32,345 nucleotides of DNA, taken from contig DAIDHE010000276.1 of NCBI GenBank assembly GCA_027459775.1, forward strand, positions 1-32,345, written 5' to 3'. Below, piece by piece: positions 25,291-32,054 of this stretch. The notes under the pieces are model-generated. The model was not told the origin of the DNA and searched no databases. It saw nothing but the letters and a program-made list of their open reading frames with translations. Numbering within the stretch: the first letter of the stretch is position 1; each line of letters starts with the position of its first letter. Both the position numbers and the translations under genes were made by a program. The stretch comes from Planctomycetales bacterium (GTDB lineage Bacteria > Planctomycetota > Planctomycetia > Isosphaerales > Isosphaeraceae).

Positions 25291-27348
25291 CTAGCGGTCG
25301 CGGTCGGACTCGGTGTCGGGGTCGAGCGGCGTGCGCAGGCGGATCCCCAGGTACACCCGGACTCGCCCCTCGGTCGAGCGCGGCCGGCTGGTGGCCAGGT
25401 CCGGAATGGCCGCGTGCAGGTCGCGCCCGAACGAATGCTCGTCGCCGACGGCGTCGCGCCCGTGCTCCCCGCACCACGACCGCCAGGCCTCGTAGAGCGC
25501 GAGGATCGAGCACGACGCCTCGTGGTCCAGGATGCAGCGTTCGGCCAGGAACGCCGTGATCGGGCTGGCGAGCTCGTCCATGGTGGCGACCAGTTCGCGT
25601 GCGGATCGGGGCTGGATGAAGTGGCCACGGCGATGAAGCCGTTCCCAGCCGGCGATCGCCCAGCGCAGGATTCCAGGGAGCTCGGCCTGGAGCCGGTCAA
25701 GCAGGCCCAGGTCTTCCTTGCCAAAGAACGACTGGGTGAACCGCAGGATGATCAGCCGGCCGACGAGTGCTCCCGAGGCGTCGCGGAGCCGCGGCAGCTC
25801 GTTTGAAATCAAGACGAACCGGGTCGGCAGCTTGCCGGTCCAGACCGGCAGATGCTTGCGGTCGATCGTCTGGTCGTCCTCGCCCGAAATCGAGAGCAAG
25901 CTCTCGACGATCGCGGCGTTGTCGGGGCGGCTGGAGAGCCGGGCGTCGGGGAAGACGGCGATGGGCTTGCCGATGAAAGGCGCAAGGCCAAACGGGCGGG
26001 CCAGCATGGCCAGGGTGGGGTTGACGACGGTGCTGGGCCCGGCCAGGGCCTTGAGCACCCGCGCGATCGTACCACGCCCCGACCGCTTGGGGCCGACCAT
26101 CATCAAGATCTTCTGCTGCCGTGTGTCCGGGGTGAGCAAGTAGCCAAACCATTCTTGCAGGGCCGCGATGCTCTCGGGATCGTCGCGCCAGATCTGCTTC
26201 AAGAACGCCAGCCACTCGACCGGCTCGGGCGCATCGGGGACGAAATCGTAGTCGAGCGCGAAAGCGTTGAAAAAACAGGGCGTCGGCGGCTGGGTGCGGG
26301 TCTGACCCGCCATGAGCGACGGTAGATGAATGAGCGCGTTCCGCGCGGGCAGGACGTCCTGGGCGCACCAGTCGCAAGCGCGAGCCGGGCCGGCGTCGTC
26401 CTGGTCGGGCCGGGCCGGAAGCCAGGCCGGCTGATTGGGAACCTCGTTCGTTCGCACCATCACCAGGCTCGCCAGAGCCTGGAGCACGTCGCCCACCAGC
26501 CGCGAGGTCACCGCCGCCGGCCGCGGCGCCGCCTTGGACCCCGTCGAGGGCGCCTCGAGCGCCCGGCGGTAGATCCGCTCAAACTCGCTCGCCACCCCTC
26601 GCGACACCCATGCACGCATCTCGCCCAGGGGCGCGGGATGATACGCCGAGCCGCCCCACGTGTGAAACTCGTCGCGCCAGTACCTCAGACCCACTCCCCC
26701 CGCATGCACAAAATCACCCTCGAGAAGCAGCCGCGCCAGCCGATGCGGATTGGTCTCCTGCCCGAAAACACAATTCCCATTCGCGATGATTGCATTGGCA
26801 CAATGCTGCACATCAGGGGGATTGTCGGAACGATCCTGCGTATTCGCAATCGACTTCTGCTGGGGACGATCCTTGGAATGGGATGACCGTGGCGCCTGGG
26901 GGGCTGGCTCGCCCAGCAGCCAGCCGTGGGGTTTGCGCCCGGGCTTTCTGGCGGCGTCGGCGAGCTTGTGCTCGAGCTCGGCATGGGACCAGGGGGGCTG
27001 GCAGGACTCGTTCCAGCGCTCGAGGAGGGGGCGGGCCTCCTGGACGTCGAGGGCGAAGCCCTGGACCAAGGCGCAGGCCGCCTGGAACGTCCGCGCGTGT
27101 CCGCGCTCGCCGGCGACGGCGGGGGGGATCCGCGCCAGGTAGGCCGCCGCCCGCTCAAGCCGCGAACCGCCAACCACGGAGCGGGCCGCGGGGGCTGGCG
27201 GCCGATCCTGAACCCGCGGCGGATCTTGGACCCGCGACGGCGCCAACCGGCGAGCCAGCCAGCCCGCCAGATCAAAGCCGCCGGACCACGGAGCTGGTCC
27301 CCCGGACGAATCGCCGCGCGCTGCTGGATCCATGGGAGAGTGTGCCAT
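25291..27348 (-). CDS. PriCT-like / SF3 (D5-type, DUF5906-like) replicative helicase
   Basis: The predicted protein has 685 residues. Residues about 63-146 (RAAAYLARIPPAVAGERGHA, then CALVQGFALD, CQPPWSHAELEHKLADA) resemble the helical PriCT domain that normally follows a primase. The C-terminal half is an SF3 helicase: Walker A-like GPKRSGRGT (419-427), Walker B-like PIAVFPDAR (462-470) and motif C RFVLISNELPRL (510-521), with the P-D-N-A...E-D-D-Q-T-I-D-R-K pattern of phage and plasmid primase-helicases. The normal Walker A Lys is Arg425. The start is ATG 27348 in the context GAGAGGCGACTGGATCATG. No primase catalytic domain is present; an AEP-like gene lies 1 kb upstream on the same strand. 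Helicase activity is inferred from the family. Confidence 0.85.
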   Translation of the reverse strand: MAHSPMDPAARGDSSGGPAPWSGGFDLAGWLARRLAPSRVQDPPRVQDRPPAPAARSVVGGSRLERAAAYLARIPPAVAGERGHARTFQAACALVQGFALDVQEARPLLERWNESCQPPWSHAELEHKLADAARKPGRKPHGWLLGEPAPQAPRSSHSKDRPQQKSIANTQDRSDNPPDVQHCANAIIANGNCVFGQETNPHRLARLLLEGDFVHAGGVGLRYWRDEFHTWGGSAYHPAPLGEMRAWVSRGVASEFERIYRRALEAPSTGSKAAPRPAAVTSRLVGDVLQALASLVMVRTNEVPNQPAWLPARPDQDDAGPARACDWCAQDVLPARNALIHLPSLMAGQTRTQPPTPCFFNAFALDYDFVPDAPEPVEWLAFLKQIWRDDPESIAALQEWFGYLLTPDTRQQKILMMVGPKRSGRGTIARVLKALAGPSTVVNPTLAMLARPFGLAPFIGKPIAVFPDARLSSRPDNAAIVESLLSISGEDDQTIDRKHLPVWTGKLPTRFVLISNELPRLRDASGALVGRLIILRFTQSFFGKEDLGLLDRLQAELPGILRWAIAGWERLHRRGHFIQPRSARELVATMDELASPITAFLAERCILDHEASCSILALYEAWRSWCGEHGRDAVGDEHSFGRDLHAAIPDLATSRPRSTEGRVRVYLGIRLRTPLDPDTESDRDR

Positions 27349-27568
27349 GATCCAGTCGCCTCTCCCCGCCTTGGCCACGAAAACTCGTCCGCTCGATTCG
27401 CCGCACCAGCTCGAGAATGCCACGCGAATCGAACAGTACCAGCGACTCTCCCCGTCACGAAACACACGCCGTGGGAACCGTCGGCGAATCGGGAAAAATC
27501 AAACGAAACTCCCTCTTACACAAACTCACTCGACAGGGACCACGCCAAACCCCAAACTCGAAAGCCAC

Positions 27569-27700
27569 TGAACCACGGAAGAGCCAGGAATCAATACCAC
27601 CACGGATAAGCGAAGAAAATATTAAACTACTTCAGAAAAGAGCATACGTTGAACAATGGAAGATCGGACCAGACGTTGAACCACGGAAGAACGGAGACGG
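27569..27700 (+). repeat. Degenerate TTGAACCACGGAAGA repeats
   Basis: The motif TGAACCACGGAAGA appears at 27569. ACGTTGAACAATGGAAGA (from 27646) and ACGTTGAACCACGGAAGA (from 27673) follow as a 27-bp tandem pair. The same family recurs at the right end of the window (32182 onwards). Purine-rich spacer such as GAAAGAAGAAAAGAGAAG lies around them. Confidence 0.6.
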
Positions 27701-27740
27701 ATTTCAATCAGGGAAAGAAGAAAAGAGAAGAAAAGAGTTA

Positions 27741-28113
27741 CAACCACGGAAAACACGGAAAACACGGAAGGGGACGCTGGGAGCCGATCAGAGGGCCTGC
27801 CAAGCAATCAGTCGACTGGACGTTTTTTGTCGTGCGGGCGACCCGCCTGCTTTTCTCGGAACGCAGGCGGGACGCTTCCACGACAAAGAGCACCCGGAGC
27901 TCGAGAACGCGGACGCCGGCGAGACCTCGTCGAGAGCGGATTCTCGATTAAATGCTACATGTCATGTTGTGAACACTAACATTGTCATTTATCGCCAACA
28001 TTCTCCTTTATCTCTATTACTAGTTGTCATCTCTGTCTTGCTCCTGCATCGTTAACCTTCTCCTTCATTTCTGAGTCTCTCCGTTTCCGTGTTTTCCGTG
28101 TTTTCCGTGGTTG
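27741..28113. repeat. Perfect 29-bp inverted repeat enclosing 315 bp
   Basis: The left arm (27741-27769) starts CAACCACGGAAAACACGG and repeats AAAACACGG. The right arm (28085-28113) is its exact 29-bp reverse complement, ending TTCCGTGGTTG. The arms are themselves short tandem repeats of ACACGGAAA. No obvious target-site duplication borders them. They could be the ends of a miniature inverted-repeat element or two independent copies of a common intergenic repeat in opposite orientation. Confidence 0.75.
27826..27887. repeat. Large symmetric hairpin inside the inverted repeat
   Basis: TTTGTCGTG (27826-27834) pairs with CACGACAAA (27879-27887), and CCCGCCTGC (27842-27850) with GCAGGCGGG (27863-27871). 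Two 9-bp stems are separated by symmetric 7-nt internal bulges, with a 12-nt apical loop. The core resembles the GCAGGCGGGACGC-type palindromes scattered in planctomycete genomes. A related GGGCGTCCCGCCCGCC stretch occurs near 12010. Confidence 0.7.
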
Positions 28114-28149
28114 AAAATCTTCTCGGTCTTTCTGTGACTGACGTCTTCG

Positions 28150-28347
28150 CCTGCGTTGTCTGACGTCTTCGCCCTCAGTGGTTGGTCTCCACGCCCTCAG
28201 TGGGTGATCTCTTCGCCCTCAGTGGTTGGTCTCCACGCTCTCAGTGGTTGATCTCTTCGCCCTCAGTGGTTGATCTCTTCGCCCTCAGTGGTTGGTCTCC
28301 ACGTCCTCAGTGGTTGATCGTCATGTCTTCAGTGGTTGAGGTGTTCG
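28150..28347. repeat. Array of about nine 22-bp tandem repeats overlapping the primase stop codon
   Basis: From 28172 the 22-bp units start CCCTCAGTGGTTG and end in one of two ways, GTCTCCACG (units 1, 3 and 6) or ATCTCTTCG (units 2, 4 and 5). Unit 7 (28304-28325) and unit 8 (28326-28347) are diverged, and a degenerate unit precedes at 28150-28171. The last unit is coding: on the minus strand it supplies the codons for EHLNH and the TGA stop of the primase gene. There are no unique spacers, so it is not a CRISPR. The period is close to two helical turns and within the size range of plasmid iterons. Confidence 0.85.
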
Positions 28348-29147
28348 AGGCCCTTGCCCAGGCCTTCCAGGGTGGCCTTGCGCCAGGGGCGTTCAGGGCG
28401 GTTCGAGCCCTTGGCCTTCACCGTGCCGGGGAGCCCGATCAGTCGGGCGGGGTTGGTCGAGGCCGGGTCGATCTTGACGGCCTGGTCGCTGTAGTTTCGA
28501 TCGAAAAAGGCGACGGCGTTGCGCACCAGCATCTGGTGGACGGGGTCGCAGGGATAGTCGGGGAGCCGGACCAGGATCCACGAGCCGTTGCCCGAGCTGC
28601 CCCAGGCGGCCCAGTGGGCGAGGTCGGGGTGGTCGCCCAGGATGGCGTCGCGGCGGGCCGCGGCCCTCGCGTGTTCAGCGTCGGTGGCGCTGGTGTCGGC
28701 CGGCCGGACGGGGTCGATGTCGAGATACAGCCAGCGCAGGGCGACGACGTCGGCGTCGCGGGTGGCGTGCCGCGTCCGCGCCAGCCGGTTGTCGGACCGT
28801 GCCAGCAGGTCGCGATCGACGGGGTTGATCGTGACGTAGCCCGGGATTCCGACCAACCGCCGGGCCTCGCCCACAAGCCGGTCGAGGTCGTCAAACCAGC
28901 CGGCCAGGGTCGCCCCCTCGAACGCGGGCCCGAACGCCAGGTCGCGGCCGCGGCGAATGCGGCCGCGGCGGTCGCAGGCGGCCTTCAAGACCCTGAGCTC
29001 GACGCAGCCCGGCTTGGGCCCGGTCAGGATCTCGAGAAACCGCCGGGCCGTCGCCGCGTCAAACGCGAGGGCGCGATCCAGCGCAGGATCGCCCCCCGCG
29101 TCGCCCGGGGGGGCGGTCCAGACGGCCGGTGAAACGAGCTCGGTCAT
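28329..29147 (-). CDS. Small archaeo-eukaryotic primase (AEP/Prim-Pol)-like protein
   Basis: The 272-residue protein shows the order of AEP motifs: motif I RWLYLDIDPVRP with the metal-binding DxD pair (Asp143, Asp145), a motif II region GSSGNGSWILVRL (about 183-195), and motif III VKIDPAS (Asp227) followed by TNPARLIGLPGT. In catalytic AEPs such as phage and plasmid Prim-Pols, motif II usually carries a His after SGNG; here a Trp stands there. The protein would make RNA or DNA primers for the helicase encoded downstream. The start is ATG 29147, with GGAG 9 nt upstream in the context GGAGCGTTCGATCATG; the frame extends to 29366 but overlaps the sigma gene. The stop lies in a tandem repeat. AEP assignment is by motif only. 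Confidence 0.75.
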   Translation of the reverse strand: MTELVSPAVWTAPPGDAGGDPALDRALAFDAATARRFLEILTGPKPGCVELRVLKAACDRRGRIRRGRDLAFGPAFEGATLAGWFDDLDRLVGEARRLVGIPGYVTINPVDRDLLARSDNRLARTRHATRDADVVALRWLYLDIDPVRPADTSATDAEHARAAARRDAILGDHPDLAHWAAWGSSGNGSWILVRLPDYPCDPVHQMLVRNAVAFFDRNYSDQAVKIDPASTNPARLIGLPGTVKAKGSNRPERPWRKATLEGLGKGLEHLNH

Positions 29148-29200
29148 GATCGAACGCTCCGTTCCAGTATGCGGGATCACCACGACGAGTGGTATCCCGT

Positions 29201-30283
29201 TTATGCAACATCGGATCCGGCGGCGGCGTCGGCGCGGAGCCTGCGCGTGCGTGGGATCTGGGTTTGGCGGCGTGACGTGGCGTTTTCGTCGCGGGCGAGG
29301 ATCAGCCGCAGCTTTTCCAGGGCGGCCTTTTCGATGGTGCGAACGCGGTGGCCGGGGAGGCCGCAATCGAGGCCCAGGCGGTGGTACGACCGGGGCTGGC
29401 CGGCGGGGCCTGCGCGGAGCGGTTCATCGTCGCGATCGCGCTCGGTCTGGGTCGGATCCTGGTCGGGTTGATCGAGCCCGTAGCGGTTGCGGATGATCCA
29501 GGCCTCGAAGGGGTTCAGCGATTCGATGGCCGCGTGCATCGCCTTTCGGCTCTCATGCTCGATGTACTGGGCCTCCGCCGCGGGGCCGCGGTCGGCGAGC
29601 GCCTCGACGAATTCGCCCTGGGCGACCCGTTCGATGAGGGTGAGTCGGGCGCGTTCCAGGCGTTTTTTGGGGACGCCGAGGCGTCTGGCGAGATCCTCGG
29701 TGTCGAGCTCGGGGGTCAGCTCGCTCGTGGGGTTGGCACGCTGGCCGCGCCTCAGCTCGCGCGCCAGCTTCAGATAGCGGGCTCGGAGCAGCCGGGCGTA
29801 CTCGGGAAAGCGGATCAGCGAACATCCCTCGCCCAGGGAGCGCTGAATGTAGGCCCGGATCCAGAACGTGGCATACGTCGCGAACCGAACCGGGTGCGAT
29901 TCGGGGTCGAAATTCTGGGCGGCCCGGATGAGCCCGATGTTCCCTTCCTGGACCAGATCCTCGTGGGGGACCGCGCTTTTGGGATAGTCGCGGACGATGT
30001 GGTGCACGAGCCGCAGATTGGCGAGCACGAGATCGTCGCGGGCGGCCGAGTCGCCGGCCTTGATGCGGAGGGCGAGATCCCATTCCTCGTGAGGCTTGAG
30101 CAAATGAGCACCCCGCTGCGACGGGGTCGAGCCCGCCGGCCGCCGCCGCCGGTTCCAGGGCTCGCTCACGAGCGCGGCCCCGCGCCGCGCCAGGTCGCCC
30201 GGGGCCTTCGGCCGGTCCTTGCGAATCGTGAGCCCGGCCGCCCTCGCGGGCGCGGCCGAGCGTTTGGATGGATCCCAATTCAT
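29201..30283 (-). CDS. Sigma-70 family RNA polymerase sigma factor
   Basis: The 360-residue protein has sigma region 2 at about 83-150, with DLVQEGNIGLIRAAQNFDP and RFATYATFWIRAYIQRSL (the -10-melting and recognition helix). Region 3 includes LTPELDTEDLARRLGVPKKRLERA. Region 4 starts AAIESLNPFEAWIIRNRYGL (4.1) and ends SYHRLGLDCGLPGHRVRTIEKAALEKLRL (4.2). It resembles group 2/primary-type sigmas rather than ECF factors. Between 4.1 and 4.2 a charged stretch of about 28 residues rich in Asp, Arg, Gln and Pro replaces the usual short loop. It lacks region 1.1. The primase gene starts 53 bp downstream on the same strand. A dedicated role in transcribing this module is inferred from position. Confidence 0.88.
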   Translation of the reverse strand: MNWDPSKRSAAPARAAGLTIRKDRPKAPGDLARRGAALVSEPWNRRRRPAGSTPSQRGAHLLKPHEEWDLALRIKAGDSAARDDLVLANLRLVHHIVRDYPKSAVPHEDLVQEGNIGLIRAAQNFDPESHPVRFATYATFWIRAYIQRSLGEGCSLIRFPEYARLLRARYLKLARELRRGQRANPTSELTPELDTEDLARRLGVPKKRLERARLTLIERVAQGEFVEALADRGPAAEAQYIEHESRKAMHAAIESLNPFEAWIIRNRYGLDQPDQDPTQTERDRDDEPLRAGPAGQPRSYHRLGLDCGLPGHRVRTIEKAALEKLRLILARDENATSRRQTQIPRTRRLRADAAAGSDVA

Positions 30284-30325
30284 GAGGAAACTCGCTTCCT
30301 TTGAAGATGAAGGTTCACGGAGGAA

Positions 30326-30787
30326 TCACGACCTGGACCAGACGACCCGGAGCGGCCGGGTCTGCTTTCGCGGGGGCGCGATCGGCCGCGCGCGCCAGGT
30401 TCCGCGCTCGAGGGCTTCGAGGGCGGCCCGGGCCGTCGGAAACGCGAGGCTGGCCTCGCCCGCGGCCGCGAGCGCCCGCACATACCACGAAAACGGCCGC
30501 GCCCCCGCCGCGAACTGGGCGGAGAACCGCGGGGTGTAGACCACGAACCGCTCGCCGGTCGCGCGGTCGAGAGCCGCGATCGAGCCGTCGGCGGCCCGGC
30601 GGCCCAGATGGATCCGGGGCGCCCAGCCCGGAATCGCCCGCCGCGAAGACACGAGCGCATGCGCCGATCCCGGATCAATCGGAATCTGGCCGAGGCGAGT
30701 CCTGCGTATACGGGATGATCCGTCGCGGTCGGCGGATTCGCCGCCGGGGCCGAGGGGGTCGGGCAAGTTCGAGGAGCAAGCGGCCAT
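30326..30787 (-). CDS. Hypothetical protein in the replication module
   Basis: I do not recognise this 153-residue protein. The first 40 residues are polar and probably disordered (Pro, Gly, Ser, Asp). Then comes a compact part with GWAPRIHLGRRAADGSIAAL, TGERFVVYTPRFSAQFAAGA and FSWYVRALAAAGEASLAFPT, and a basic C-terminus (RKQTRPLRVVWSR). The pattern suggests a small alpha/beta domain. It is supported as a gene by ATG 30787 in the context GGAGCCCCCGATCATG, the same start context as its neighbours, and by its tight position 42 bp before the sigma gene. A DNA-binding or accessory replication role is only a guess. Confidence 0.6.
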   Translation of the reverse strand: MAACSSNLPDPLGPGGESADRDGSSRIRRTRLGQIPIDPGSAHALVSSRRAIPGWAPRIHLGRRAADGSIAALDRATGERFVVYTPRFSAQFAAGARPFSWYVRALAAAGEASLAFPTARAALEALERGTWRARPIAPPRKQTRPLRVVWSRS

Positions 30788-30907
30788 GATCGGGGGCTCC
30801 AGAAAAGGGGGCGAGTGATCCCAAGGCGCGCGCACGAGCGCCCAAGCTTCGCGGCGGGGCGCGCGAGGTCCACGAGGAGACGGCTGGTTAATCGAGTGCC
30901 TGTCTTT

Positions 30908-31609
30908 TCAGGCGGCTGGCGCGGCCCTGAGAGAGCTCGCGCTGGAGGTCTTCTCCGGGCTCGGTCGCGTCGCGGCCAGGCGGCGAAGGATCTCGGGGGC
31001 GTTGTCGCCCTTCCGCACCCGCCGGGCCAGGGTGGTCAAGACCCGCTCCGGCGGGTCGTGGGCCAGAAGCCGCGTGAGCCAGGCGTAGGGGCGGTCGTCG
31101 TCGTGAAAGGCCAGGTCGAAGACGAGCCGGGATCCTCCCTGGAGGACCGGGAGATCGCGTCTCAAGAGCTCGATGGCGACCGGGGCTTGCCGCCAGTCGA
31201 GGAGTGCGCCATCCAGTTGGGCGCGATCGAGATTGGCCCCGGCCAGAAGCGCTCCCGTGAGGGCGGCGGAGCGGAGATCGGCCCGTGCCAGATTCGCCCC
31301 GCGCAGATCCGCGCCCCGGAGGTCGGCCCCCTTGAGGAAGGCCCCCTGGAGGGCTGCGCTGGTGAGGTCGGCCTCGCGGAGGTCGGCCTCGCGGAGATAG
31401 GCCCCCGCGAGATTCGCGCCCGCCAGGTCCGCGCCCGCCATCCTGGCCCGGTACAGGAATGCGCTGCCGAGCGCGGCCCCGACCAGGTTGGCCCCGGCCA
31501 GCAAAACGCCGCTCCGGGCCGCGCGTTCGAGCGCCCGGGGAAGCGAACCCCCTTCGACCACCAGGATCACGTTGCCGGTCTTTCGTTCCATGATCGCGAA
31601 ACAGGCCAT
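30908..31609 (-). CDS. Pentapeptide-repeat protein
   Basis: The 233-residue protein has about 20 consecutive A(D/N)LxG-type pentapeptides at residues 36-138 (for example LREADLREADLTSAAL and LKGADLRGADLRGANL). These would form a right-handed quadrilateral beta helix. The N-terminus is short (MACFAIMERKTGNVILVVEG). A helical C-terminal domain of about 80 residues has AWLTRLLAHDPPERVL. Some such proteins (Qnr, MfpA) mimic DNA and protect or inhibit gyrase; that is one option in a replication module, but most are of unknown role. ATG 31609 has GAGGAG 7 nt upstream, in the context GGAGCTTGATCATG. A GC hairpin (31640-31665) lies in the leader. Confidence 0.85.
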   Translation of the reverse strand: MACFAIMERKTGNVILVVEGGSLPRALERAARSGVLLAGANLVGAALGSAFLYRARMAGADLAGANLAGAYLREADLREADLTSAALQGAFLKGADLRGADLRGANLARADLRSAALTGALLAGANLDRAQLDGALLDWRQAPVAIELLRRDLPVLQGGSRLVFDLAFHDDDRPYAWLTRLLAHDPPERVLTTLARRVRKGDNAPEILRRLAATRPSPEKTSSASSLRAAPAA

Positions 31610-31639
31610 GATCAAGCTCCTCAGCCGCAAACGGGCGAC

Positions 31640-31665
31640 GCGGGGCGCCGTCGCCGACGCCCCGC
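31640..31665 (-). other. GC-rich hairpin in the leader of the pentapeptide gene
   Basis: GCGGGGCG (31640-31647) and CGCCCCGC (31658-31665) form an 8-bp stem with a 10-nt loop, about 31 bp upstream of the ATG. An alternative pairing GGCGAC/GTCGCC (31634-31639, 31650-31655) overlaps it. On the plus strand TTTT follows nearby, but no plus-strand gene needs a terminator here. It may attenuate the module transcript or be chance in high-GC DNA. Confidence 0.35.
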
Positions 31666-31711
31666 GCTCGCCTTTTCAAACCCGAAGGGAAACACCGACC
31701 CCGAGCCGTCG

Positions 31712-31951
31712 TCAGGCCGGACCAACCGGCCCCGACGGGGGGTAGTAGGGCGGAATCGGCGGCGGGCACTGGGGCGGATTGGGCGGCGGAGGCTCGGGGC
31801 AGGGGGGCGGATAATCGGGATCCTCGGGATCGTCGTCAAGCGCCACCGCGACCGTCACCTGAGCCGCCGGCTGAACCGCCGCCAGGAACGTCGAAGGCGC
31901 GGCCTTCAGCTCGAGCAACTCGAGCGCGAAACGTGGATACCTCTTACGCAT
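31712..31951 (-). CDS. Small proline-rich protein with LELLELKAAPS motif
   Basis: The 79-residue protein starts MRKRYPRFALELLELKAAPS, similar to the LExLExRxxPS/LLS N-terminal motif of exported planctomycete proteins. A short hydrophobic, Val/Ala-rich segment follows, and then an acidic patch (LDDDPEDPDY) and a tail that is mostly Pro with Tyr, Gln and two Cys. AAGGA lies 10 nt before ATG 31951. It is the first gene of the minus-strand block, 102 bp before the pentapeptide gene. I know no function; it may be a surface or envelope peptide carried with the module. Confidence 0.6.
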   Translation of the reverse strand: MRKRYPRFALELLELKAAPSTFLAAVQPAAQVTVAVALDDDPEDPDYPPPCPEPPPPNPPQCPPPIPPYYPPSGPVGPA

Positions 31952-32054
31952 GCGTCACCAGTCCTTGCCTGAAAAAGGGAACCGTCAGAGTCAAGCCGAC
32001 ACGCATCACGGAAAGGGCCGCACCAGTCCCGCTCACCCTCGCCGACCGCTCAAC

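Larger units (their letters stand above)
27349..28328. other. 980-bp repeat-rich intergenic region between helicase and primase genes
   Basis: No credible gene is seen. From the helicase side it contains TGAACCACGGAAGA-type repeats (27569-27700), a perfect 29-bp inverted repeat (27741-27769 and 28085-28113), a large hairpin (27826-27887), an AT-rich pyrimidine-biased stretch (about 27940-28080), and a 22-bp tandem array that runs into the primase coding end. Composition is far lower in GC than the genes on either side. It could hold a replication origin or be a sink for planctomycete intergenic repeats. Confidence 0.6.

Noticed and set aside
28150-28347. CRISPR array
   Set aside because: Units are contiguous 22-bp repeats without unique spacers, and no cas genes are nearby.
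28182-29132. Plus-strand open frame across the tandem array and the primase gene
   Set aside because: The N-terminus is only translated repeat (SPSVVDLFALSGW) and the rest is antisense to recognisable AEP motifs. No Shine-Dalgarno.
30815-31972. Plus-strand open frame antisense to the pentapeptide and Pro-rich genes
   Set aside because: Its periodicity is the complement of the pentapeptide repeats, and no family is recognisable.
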